Origin: WVYX01 sp039592335
GTDB lineage: Bacteria; Gemmatimonadota; Gemmatimonadetes; Gemmatimonadales; GWC2-71-9
Reading direction: 5' to 3'
Length of the DNA stretch: 64,000 nt
Assembly: GCA_039592335.1 (NCBI GenBank)
Contig: JBDHBX010000014.1
Location: forward strand, 1-64,000
The position numbers and the translations under genes were made by a program. Under the pieces are notes generated by a model. That model made no database searches, was not told where the DNA came from, and worked only from the letters and a program-made list of their open reading frames with translations. Positions 34,056-41,389 of the stretch are shown piece by piece. The stretch's first letter is position 1; each line of letters begins with the position of its first letter.

Positions 34056-35247
34056 CGCTCGTCATGATGAAGAGTGGCTGCCGCAGCAGCGTCTTGTAGC
34101 GCGGCCGCAGGCGATCGGTGTTGTAGTACTTCTGGATGTCTATCTGCTTCTTGCGGCCCGTGATGACGTCGATTGGCACGCTGTCGTACACGCCGTTGCG
34201 GAGGCTCACCAGGCGACCGGACGTGCCCTGCAGCACCAGATCCAACGCCAGGTTGCCGAAGGCCATGGGTACGATCGAATCGAGGGCATCGGGATTCCCG
34301 CAGCGCACCAGATAGCCCAGTCGCTGGCTCACGACGTTCACGCGGCGGCCCTGGTTGTGCTTGGGCGAACAGACCTTGAGCAGGGCCGCCACCCGGTCGC
34401 CGACGCCTCCCAACTTCTTGTGGCCGTACTGATCCTGCTCCTCACCCTCGAAGGTCATCGCCGCGGCGCCCGTCATGCGCGCCCCCTCCGACACCAGCAC
34501 GACCGCGTAGCTGCTCGGGTTACGATTCCGGTCGTAGCTCAACAGGTCGCACAGCAGCTCCATGTCGAATGGATGTTCCGGGATCACGCAGCGGTCGGCC
34601 GCGCCCGCCATGGTGGGTAGCAACGCCGTGTAACCGGCATAGCGCCCGAACACCTCGATGACCAGGAACCGCTCGTGCGATCCGGCGGTGGTGCGTAGCT
34701 GGTGTGTGAGCTCGATGGTTCGGGTCACGCAGGTACTGAACCCGATGCAGTAGTCGGTACCCGGCACGTCATTGTCCATCGTCTTGGGGACGCCGACGAC
34801 CTTCACGCCCTCCTCGTGCAGCCGCTGGGCGTAGCTCAACGTGTCGTCACCGCCAATGGGAATGAGGTAGTCCACGCCGAGGAACTCTAGGTTCTGCAGC
34901 ACGTCGCGGGTGACATCGTTCACCTCGTCCGTATACCGATCCCGCAGGTGTTCGGGTACCAGCGGCTTGGGCAGCCTGGTAGGGCGTGTACGGGAGGTGT
35001 GCAGGAAGGTGCCCCCGGTTCTGCCCGCCCGGTTCACGATGTCCTCGGTGAGCAGCTGCACGTGAGCGCCATTGTCGGCGTCCGGATCCGGCACCACGTC
35101 CACCAGGCCCGCCCACCCGCGACGGATGCCGAGCACCCGATAGCCCTCGCGCAGCGCGCGGATCGTCACGGCGCGGATCGCCGGGTTGAGTCCCGGCACG
35201 TCGCCACCGCCCGTGAGGATGCCGATCGTCCCCCTCGAGCTCGTCAC
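34048..35247 (-). CDS. Phosphofructokinase, PPi-dependent type by motif
   Basis: Enzyme of 399 residues interconverting fructose 6-phosphate and fructose 1,6-bisphosphate. TGGGDVPGLN forms the phosphate site; IGGDDTLSYA (132-135) and PKTMDND (154-160) carry the Asp and Lys that mark pyrophosphate-dependent enzymes in place of the Gly residues of ATP-type PFK. Asp158 is the catalytic base. GSHERFLVIEVFGRYAGYTA and FEGEEQ are other family blocks. A PPi enzyme would be reversible and could serve gluconeogenesis. It lies 38 bp after the cyclic diphosphoglycerate synthetase-like gene. Confidence 0.88.
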   Translation of the reverse strand: MTSSRGTIGILTGGGDVPGLNPAIRAVTIRALREGYRVLGIRRGWAGLVDVVPDPDADNGAHVQLLTEDIVNRAGRTGGTFLHTSRTRPTRLPKPLVPEHLRDRYTDEVNDVTRDVLQNLEFLGVDYLIPIGGDDTLSYAQRLHEEGVKVVGVPKTMDNDVPGTDYCIGFSTCVTRTIELTHQLRTTAGSHERFLVIEVFGRYAGYTALLPTMAGAADRCVIPEHPFDMELLCDLLSYDRNRNPSSYAVVLVSEGARMTGAAAMTFEGEEQDQYGHKKLGGVGDRVAALLKVCSPKHNQGRRVNVVSQRLGYLVRCGNPDALDSIVPMAFGNLALDLVLQGTSGRLVSLRNGVYDSVPIDVITGRKKQIDIQKYYNTDRLRPRYKTLLRQPLFIMTSDV

Positions 35248-35285
35248 GGCTTCGGCCCTCCCTTCACGCGCTCGCCGAACACCTG

Positions 35286-36638
35286 CTACGACGCGGCGCT
35301 CTTCCGTAGCTTGGCCGTGTCGGCGGCCTGGAGAAACCGCGTCAACACATCGTCGAGCGTGGGCTCACCAATCTCCTGCAGCTCGTAGTGCACCCGCAGG
35401 GCCGGCTTGTCGAACTCGATCAGTCGCCGCAGGTCGATGGGCGTCGCCACGAGCACCAGGTCGGCGTCGGCATTGTGGATCGTCTCGGCCAGCTCGGCCA
35501 TCTGCGCGTCACCATAGCCCATGGCGGGGAGCACGTCGCCCGTCGTGGGATACTTCTCGAACGTCTCCCGGATCGAGCCCACCGCGTAGGGGCGCGGATC
35601 CACGATCGCCGCCGCCCCGTAGCGCCGCGCGGCCACCCACCCAGCCCCGTAGGCCATCTCACCGTGGGTCAGGGTTGGCCCGTCCTCCACGACCAGCACC
35701 GACTTGCCCAGGATCGCGTCGCCGTCATCCACGAAGATGGGGCTCGCGGCTTCGATCACCATGGCCGAGGGATTCAACTCGGCCGTGACGCGCCGGGTTA
35801 TCTCAATGTTCTCCAGCGATGCCGACCCAATCTTGTTCACTACGACGACATCCGCCATCCGGACGTTGATCTCTCCCGGGTGATAGCGCCGCGCGTGATC
35901 GGGCCGCAGCGGGTCCACGACCACGATGAACAGGTCGGGCGCGTAGAACGGCATATCGTTGTTGCCGCCGTCCCAAATCACGATGTCGGCTTCCTGTTCC
36001 GCCTGGCGCAGGATCCGCTCGTAGTCCACTCCCGCATACACGACGCTACCGGCTTTCAGGTGCGGCTCGTATTCCTCGCGCTCCTCGATCGTCACGTCGT
36101 GGGCATCCAGGTCCTCGAACGTGGCGAAGCGCTGGACCGCCTGCGCGGCCAGGTTCCCGTACGGCATGGGGTGGCGCACGACCACCACGCGCTTGCCCAT
36201 CTCCCGCAGAATCGCCGCCACCCGCCGGCTCGTCTGGCTCTTGCCGGCCCCGGTGCGGGCGGCACATACCGCCACCACGGGCACCCGCGCCTCGAGCATA
36301 GTCTGGCGGGCCCCGAGGAGCAGGTAGCTGGCGCCCGCCGCCATCGCCCGCGAGCCCACATGCATGACGTGCTCGTGCGTGACGTCGCTGTAACTGAACA
36401 CGGCCAGATCGACCTTATGCTCCCGGATCAGCCGGTCCAGCTCCTCCTCTGGCTCGATGGGAATGCCCCGCGGATAGCGCGACCCGGCGAGCTCGGGCGG
36501 GTAGCGCCGCCCCTCGATGTCCGGGATCTGCGTGGCCGTGAACGCCACGACCTCATAATCGGGGTTGTCCCGGAAGAACACGTTGAAGTTGTGGAAGTCC
36601 CGTCCTGCTGCTCCCAGGATCACCACGCGCTGCGTCAT
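35286..36638 (-). CDS. Cyclic 2,3-diphosphoglycerate synthetase-like P-loop protein
   Basis: Protein of 450 residues, homologous to the synthetase that closes 2,3-diphosphoglycerate into its cyclic form using ATP, known from thermophilic methanogens. An N-terminal Rossmann-like part (VVILGAAGRDFHNFNVFFRD) precedes a P-loop, AARTGAGKSQ (126-135), then VVVRHPMPYGNL, DIVIWDGGNNDMPFY and VVVNKIGSASLENIE. Bacterial homologues are common and often untested. It is the first gene of the long minus-strand run; GGAGAGGGAG lies about ten nt before ATG 36638. I found no convincing -35/-10 pair in the 36639-36784 region upstream. Confidence 0.82.
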   Translation of the reverse strand: MTQRVVILGAAGRDFHNFNVFFRDNPDYEVVAFTATQIPDIEGRRYPPELAGSRYPRGIPIEPEEELDRLIREHKVDLAVFSYSDVTHEHVMHVGSRAMAAGASYLLLGARQTMLEARVPVVAVCAARTGAGKSQTSRRVAAILREMGKRVVVVRHPMPYGNLAAQAVQRFATFEDLDAHDVTIEEREEYEPHLKAGSVVYAGVDYERILRQAEQEADIVIWDGGNNDMPFYAPDLFIVVVDPLRPDHARRYHPGEINVRMADVVVVNKIGSASLENIEITRRVTAELNPSAMVIEAASPIFVDDGDAILGKSVLVVEDGPTLTHGEMAYGAGWVAARRYGAAAIVDPRPYAVGSIRETFEKYPTTGDVLPAMGYGDAQMAELAETIHNADADLVLVATPIDLRRLIEFDKPALRVHYELQEIGEPTLDDVLTRFLQAADTAKLRKSAAS

Positions 36639-36784
36639 GAACTCGCGCTCCCTCTCCGTTCCCTGCCAGTGGTGTCGGATGCCGAATGCACGAACCGTAA
36701 TCGTCGCCGTGGGAATATTGCAGGGGGTACACCCGAATCGGAATGGCCATGCCTCGGCCGGCGAGGAACGCGCTGCGGGATGGC

Positions 36785-36807
36785 GCGCCGCCGGATGGAG
36801 GCGGCGC
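36785..36807 (-). terminator. Hairpin terminator after the TPR gene
   Basis: A perfect 8-bp stem, GCGCCGCC (36785-36792) and GGCGGCGC (36800-36807), closes a 7-nt loop just past the stop at 36815. It would end the TPR/lipoprotein transcript before the long operon begins at 36638. Confidence 0.6.
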
Positions 36808-36814
36808 TTGCTGC

Positions 36815-37822
36815 CTAGGCGTCCGACTCGGCGAGAAACTGGTCGAGCTTGGCGACCTCGGCTTCGGCACCGAGCTCGAGGAAGCGCACGCGGGCCTTGC
36901 GGGCCAGCTCCTGAGCCTCACTGGCGCGCCCGTCGGCGTTCAGCACCCGGGCGAGATCCCGCTCCGCCTGGGCGGCAAGAACGGGCCGGCCGAGCTCTTC
37001 GGCGCGGTGCACGACGTCACGCAGCATCGTCTCGGCCTGCGCAATCTCCCGAGCCGCGGCCAGGGCACCGGCCAGCACTCTGAGATCCTCTGCTTCACCC
37101 ACCACACTGCCGATCTCCCGCTGCGTCTGGAGGGACCGCTCGATCTCGCGACGCGCGACCTCGGGGTCACCAGCCACCAGTCGAATCTCGGCGCGTCCGC
37201 CCCGGGTCGACGCGCCCAGACGGATGTCCCCGGCCTCGTCGGCTTCCTGCACGGCGGAATCGGCGGCCTCAAGCGCCCGGTCCAGCTCACCCTGGTCCCG
37301 GTAGGTGATGGCGAGGTTGTTGAGGACCTGCGCGATGCCCGCGTGGAGATCGGCCTGTTGGAAGGCAGCCAGCGCCATGGTGTAGGACCCGACGGCCCGG
37401 CCGTAGTCGCCACGGTAGTACGCGACGATGCCGAGGTTGTTGCAGCTGCGACCCACCGTGGCGTGATCCCCCTCCCGCTTCGCCAACGCCAGGGCCTCCA
37501 TGAACCGTCCCGCGGCGTCGTCGATCCGCCCCGCGTCCAGGGCAATCACCCCGAGCGCGTTCAGCGCATGGGCCTCCACCGCGCGATCCCCGCGGTCCCT
37601 AGCGCGCTGCAGCGCGGCCTGCACCCACCGCTCCGCCTCCACGCTGCGGCCCAGACGGCCGTGCGCGATACCGAAGAGCAGGGCCAGCGTCGGCGACCGC
37701 TGCAAGTCCTGGGGCGGCGAGCCACTCAAGAGTTCGAGCAGTCCCGCGTCCTGCCCCGTATCGGCCAAATGCTGCGCCTTGTTGAGCATGAGGAGCGACT
37801 CCCGAACGTCGTGAGCTACCAT
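36815..37822 (-). CDS. TPR repeat protein
   Basis: Cytoplasmic helical repeat protein of 335 residues. Repeats are recognisable throughout, e.g. AHALNALGVIALDAGRIDDA, SCNNLGIVAYYRGDYGRAV and VLNNLAITYRDQGELDRALE, with the W/G/A/P-type spacing of TPRs. No enzymatic domain or membrane segment. ATG 37822 overlaps the stop of the lipoprotein gene by 7 bp, so the pair is translationally coupled. It likely serves as a protein interaction scaffold; partner unknown. Confidence 0.85.
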   Translation of the reverse strand: MVAHDVRESLLMLNKAQHLADTGQDAGLLELLSGSPPQDLQRSPTLALLFGIAHGRLGRSVEAERWVQAALQRARDRGDRAVEAHALNALGVIALDAGRIDDAAGRFMEALALAKREGDHATVGRSCNNLGIVAYYRGDYGRAVGSYTMALAAFQQADLHAGIAQVLNNLAITYRDQGELDRALEAADSAVQEADEAGDIRLGASTRGGRAEIRLVAGDPEVARREIERSLQTQREIGSVVGEAEDLRVLAGALAAAREIAQAETMLRDVVHRAEELGRPVLAAQAERDLARVLNADGRASEAQELARKARVRFLELGAEAEVAKLDQFLAESDA

Positions 37823-38538
37823 GACGCCTCGACGCCAGAGAAGTGAGGCAGTGGCGTCGCGAACCACTTGTGGCGAAACGACTGCCAGGCCGGCAGCCGA
37901 CGCCACGGGCCGCCCGGCTCATCCTGGATCCAGAGCCGCAGCCGGCGGCGCTCGATCTCGTGATCCTGCTCGTCGATCGTGCCGTCACCGTTGAAGTCCC
38001 AGTCGGCACCGCCGTACCAGATCCGCAGCCACGGCCGGTGCCACCGGTGGAACTCGAGACCCGAGGGCTCGAAATCCACCCGAATCGTGGTGCGGCTCAC
38101 GGAGACCGTAATGAGGACCGACTCACCCCGCCGGATCCGGCTCCCGTCAGGCCGGCGCAGCAGGGCATTCCGAGGTACCGAGAAGCGCAGGAACGGCCGG
38201 ACGCCGCGGCCGTTCGTGTAGTTGATCTGGATCGACCTGGTCCTTCCCTTCACCGCACTAAAGGTCACCTCGTATCGGTCCAGGCGTGGTGGGCCTGCGG
38301 TGGGGGCGCGGGCAATGACCACATCCTCCCCCTCGGCCGGCCCCTCATCGTCCGGCAGCGCGACGATGGAGAAATCGGGTGGTCCGTCGAGCTCCCCCCA
38401 GCGGAGGCTCTGCAGCGCTCCGTCCGGCACAAGCTGCTCTTGTGCCGGAGGTGGTTCGTTCGGCGGTCCCGTCGCATCGCTGCATCCTGCGGCGACGAGT
38501 ACCGCAGTCAGCACAGCGATCATGGTCCGTCGTGACAT
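37816..38538 (-). CDS. Lipoprotein with EF-hand/dockerin-like calcium loop
   Basis: Lipoprotein of 240 residues: signal peptide MSRRTMIAVLTAVLVAAGC with lipobox Cys19. The mature part starts Pro/Glu-rich, then a beta-rich domain (YEVTFSAVKGRTRSIQINY, SVLITVSVSRTTIRVDF) and DWDFNGDGTIDEQD near residue 185, a calcium-binding loop of the dockerin/EF-hand type. Function unknown. GAGGAGG precedes ATG 38538. Confidence 0.8.
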   Translation of the reverse strand: MSRRTMIAVLTAVLVAAGCSDATGPPNEPPPAQEQLVPDGALQSLRWGELDGPPDFSIVALPDDEGPAEGEDVVIARAPTAGPPRLDRYEVTFSAVKGRTRSIQINYTNGRGVRPFLRFSVPRNALLRRPDGSRIRRGESVLITVSVSRTTIRVDFEPSGLEFHRWHRPWLRIWYGGADWDFNGDGTIDEQDHEIERRRLRLWIQDEPGGPWRRLPAWQSFRHKWFATPLPHFSGVEASW

Positions 38539-38640
38539 GGCGTCCTCCTCGGTAGCCTCCGAGCTATCGAGCCTCATCGTACGGCGGTCCGGGGCGCGCG
38601 GACTGCAGTCGGGCCTCGTGGCTCCTGAGACCGCAGGGAG

Positions 38641-38656
38641 TGTGCCTCACGTCACA
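38641..38656. promoter_or_regulatory. CRP/FNR-like dyad
   Basis: TGTGCCTCACGTCACA matches TGTGA-N6-TCACA at nine of ten positions. It lies about 103 bp upstream of the lipoprotein start and downstream of the sigma-54 activator gene. No CRP-like protein is in the window, so this is motif evidence only. Confidence 0.3.
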
Positions 38657-38755
38657 GGTTCTCTAACGGCAACTATTACAAGGAGTTACGGTGTGTGACG
38701 GTAGGGTTGCAGCTGGGGCGGTTTGAACCAGGCAGGGGCGAAGCGCTCCAGCTGG

Positions 38756-40171
38756 TCAGTCCTCGTCGCCGCTGTTGAGGTCCAACAGCCTGCGGAGGCG
38801 GCGGCGGGAGATCCCGAGGCGCCGCGCTGCCTCACTGCGATTGCCGCCGCAGGATTCGAGAGTCGCACGGGCCGCCGCCGCCGTGATGTCGTCCAGCCTG
38901 GCCGGAAACGGCAGCGGCCCCCCGCTCTCCGGCTCGGCCACCAGCCGGGGAACCAGCTCTGCCGGATCCAACTCCCCCGGGGGGGACAGCAGCAGAGCAC
39001 GCTCCACGGCGTTCTTCAACTCTCGCACATTGCCCGGCCAGTGGTGCGTGCGGATGGCCTCCCGGGATTCCTGCGCCAGCACCGGCACAGGGAGCCCGTG
39101 CTGGCGCGCCATGCGGTGCAGCAGCTCCTCGGCAATCACGAGCGCGTCGTCGCCCCGCTGCCGCAGCGGCGGCAGCGACAGCGTGATGACGCTCAGCCGG
39201 AAGTAGAGATCCCGCCGGAACGTCCCTTCCTGCACCGCTCGATCCGGGTTGTCGTTGGTGGCCGCGATGATCCGGACGTTGACCTGGCGCGACTTGGTGC
39301 CGCCCACCCGCCGTACCTGCCGGTCCTCCAGGACTCGCAGCAGCTTGGCCTGGAGATCGATCGACAGGGTACCGATCTCGTCGAGAAACAGGGTGCCCCC
39401 CTCGGCCACCTCGAACAGACCCGGCTTGGCAGCGTGGGCGTCGGTGAAGGCCCCACGCTCGTGACCGAACAGCTCCGACTCGACCAGGTTCGTGGGGAGG
39501 GCCGAGCAGTTCACCGCCACAAACGGGGCGGCCCGCCGCGGCCCGCCCTTGTGGATGCCCCGGGCCAGGAGCTCCTTCCCCGTGCCCGTCTCCCCCAGAA
39601 TGAGGGCCGTGGCCTCGATGTGGGGTAGCACCCGCGCCGCCCTGGCGAGCACGGCCTTGATCGCCTGGCTCTCGCCCACGATCTCGCTGAAGGCCCCGGC
39701 CCGGACCTCTTCCACTCCACCAGCGGCCCGCCGCAGCGCGTCCCGATGGCGCTCGGCCGCGGCCGTCACGACGTTCCTCAGGATCTCGACATCTTCGGGG
39801 AGGGCGAAGTAATCGCTGGCACCGTGGGCTACCAGCAGCGCGGCGATCCGTCGCCCCGGATCCGAGCCGACCGCGAGCACGGGGACCGCCGCAGGCAGCT
39901 CATGCCGGTCGAGCCACTCCAGCGCCTCGCGCTCGGCCCCACCGGCGGCGAGGACCACCGCCGCTATCTCCGATCCCACCGCGGTGACGTCCCCGACCTC
40001 CACTTGGCGCACGGGCACGCCCAGGTCTTCACCCAGGTGGTCCCACAGCTCGGAGAAGGAATCTGAGAGCTTGATCACCAGAACGGCGGCTGCAGCCACC
40101 GAGCCTTCTTGGGTCGGCCGCTTGCCGGAGACGCCTTTTCTCCACGTCCTGGTACCTGCGGGATTCGCCAC
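38756..40171 (-). CDS. Sigma-54-dependent activator with degenerate receiver domain
   Basis: Enhancer-binding protein of 471 residues. Residues about 28-140 look like a receiver domain, but the acceptor Asp and the conserved Lys are absent (VVLAAGG and YFALPED at those places). The AAA+ domain has Walker A GETGTGKE (193-200), the sigma-54 loop as GAFTDA (240-245, consensus GAFTGA) and Walker B LFLDEIG (261-267). The C-terminus is a Fis-type helix-turn-helix (GGNRSEAARRLGISRRRLRR). It should open sigma-54 promoters, controlled by something other than phosphorylation. GTG start 40171 has GAGG upstream. Confidence 0.88.
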   Translation of the reverse strand: MANPAGTRTWRKGVSGKRPTQEGSVAAAAVLVIKLSDSFSELWDHLGEDLGVPVRQVEVGDVTAVGSEIAAVVLAAGGAEREALEWLDRHELPAAVPVLAVGSDPGRRIAALLVAHGASDYFALPEDVEILRNVVTAAAERHRDALRRAAGGVEEVRAGAFSEIVGESQAIKAVLARAARVLPHIEATALILGETGTGKELLARGIHKGGPRRAAPFVAVNCSALPTNLVESELFGHERGAFTDAHAAKPGLFEVAEGGTLFLDEIGTLSIDLQAKLLRVLEDRQVRRVGGTKSRQVNVRIIAATNDNPDRAVQEGTFRRDLYFRLSVITLSLPPLRQRGDDALVIAEELLHRMARQHGLPVPVLAQESREAIRTHHWPGNVRELKNAVERALLLSPPGELDPAELVPRLVAEPESGGPLPFPARLDDITAAAARATLESCGGNRSEAARRLGISRRRLRRLLDLNSGDED

Positions 40172-40225
40172 GTAGCCTCAACTGGTCCGTTTTGAACCAC
40201 CTCGGACGAACCGTACCACCCCCCC

Positions 40226-40276
40226 CGTCTTCACAAATCCGCCTAAGGCATTTAATAGCAACAACTTGTGAAGACG
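40226..40276. promoter_or_regulatory. Perfect 11-bp inverted repeat in a divergent promoter region
   Basis: CGTCTTCACAA (40226-40236) and TTGTGAAGACG (40266-40276) are exact inverted copies, 29 bp apart and 40 bp centre to centre, about four helical turns. The spacer is AT-rich (TTTAAT at 40251-40256) and contains GCCTAAGGC. It lies between the sigma-54 activator (minus, from 40171) and the HD-GYP gene (plus, from 40364), so it is probably an operator bound by a dimer; an RNA hairpin is the alternative. Confidence 0.55.
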
Positions 40277-40363
40277 TAGCGGTTTGGCCCCTCAGTTGCA
40301 TCACAGGGCAATTGGCCGCCGGATCCACCCGGCGGATCGGCCCTGAAGCCTGAGGAATCTTAC

Positions 40364-41380
40364 TTGAGCAGTGTAACCCAGATCCCCGCGGATGCTGTGG
40401 GCAGCATCACTCCTGGGCCTTCCCGTGCCACACCAGGCCGGGGGCCCCGCGGAGGGCTGGTGCAGACTGTTCCAGGCGCCCGCACACGGGCCGGCCGGCC
40501 GCCGCAGGCCCTACCCTACCACGCCACACACGGCGATCCGGCCGGGCGCCTGTTCGTGGACGCCCTCCTGGCGGTGGGCGAGGCCCTGGGCGCGAAGGAT
40601 GCCTATACCGGTCGCCATTCCAGGCGGGTGAGCGCCTTTGCCGAGGCTATCGGGCGGGAGTTGGGACTCCGCGCCCGGGAGCTGGACGACCTGCGGATGG
40701 CGGGCCAGCTGCACGACGTGGGGAAGATCGGCATCCCCGACAAGGTCCTGGGCAAGGAAGGGCCTTTGGATGATGAGGAATACGGGTGCCTCAAGGAGCA
40801 CCCGGTGATCGGTGATCAGATCCTGCGGCCGCTGCTGCACGACCGCCCCACGGTGCTCGCGGCGGTACGGTGGCACCACGAGCGGTTCGACGGCCGGGGG
40901 TTCCCGGACGGACTGCGGGGTGAGGAGATCCCGCTGGCCGCCCGCATCGTGGCCGTGGCTGATTCGTTCGACGCCATGACCAGCGAGCGACCCTACCGCT
41001 CACCGCTCGACCTGGACGATGTCGTGGCCGAGCTCGAGGCCGGGGTCGGAGCCCAGTTCGATCCCAGGTGCGTCGCGGCGTTCATGAGCGTGCTGAACCG
41101 CGCCCTCGAGCTGGCGTCCGTCACGACACCGCAGCAGATGCGCAGCCGGCGGCGGACCCGAACACCGGTCCGGGTGCGTCCCGGGGGTGGTCCGTCTCCC
41201 CGCAACGACCGGCCAGCGGCTCGGGTTCGCTGCCATGCCACACCGGCTCGGAGGAGAAGTGGGCTCGCGCTCGTCGGGGCACGGGCGCCGCCTACGGGCC
41301 TAGCCACCGGTCAGCCCCGCAGGCAACGCGCCCCGCCGGCCGCCACCCGGCCCGCAAGTACCCTTCTAAGAACGCTTTAA
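40364..41380 (+). CDS. HD-GYP-like phosphodiesterase
   Basis: Protein of 338 residues with an HD-GYP domain, expected to hydrolyse cyclic-di-GMP. Seen are the first His in YTGRHSRRVSAFA, GQLHDVGKIGIPDKVL, HPVIGDQIL, WHHERFDGRGFPDGL and AADSFDAMTSERPYR-like VADSFDAMTSERPYR. The GYP triad reads GFP. About 60 N-terminal residues and the last 100 are Pro/Arg-rich, likely unstructured, and lack a known domain. The TTG start at 40364 has GAGGA eight nt upstream. No GGDEF protein is nearby. Confidence 0.85.
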   Translation: MSSVTQIPADAVGSITPGPSRATPGRGPRGGLVQTVPGARTRAGRPPQALPYHATHGDPAGRLFVDALLAVGEALGAKDAYTGRHSRRVSAFAEAIGRELGLRARELDDLRMAGQLHDVGKIGIPDKVLGKEGPLDDEEYGCLKEHPVIGDQILRPLLHDRPTVLAAVRWHHERFDGRGFPDGLRGEEIPLAARIVAVADSFDAMTSERPYRSPLDLDDVVAELEAGVGAQFDPRCVAAFMSVLNRALELASVTTPQQMRSRRRTRTPVRVRPGGGPSPRNDRPAARVRCHATPARRRSGLALVGARAPPTGLATGQPRRQRAPPAATRPASTLLRTL

Positions 41381-41389
41381 TCAACTTTC

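Noticed and set aside
36639..36784. Promoter for the long minus-strand operon
   Set aside because: The region must contain it, but I could not find a -35/-10 pair with sensible spacing, so no site is reported.
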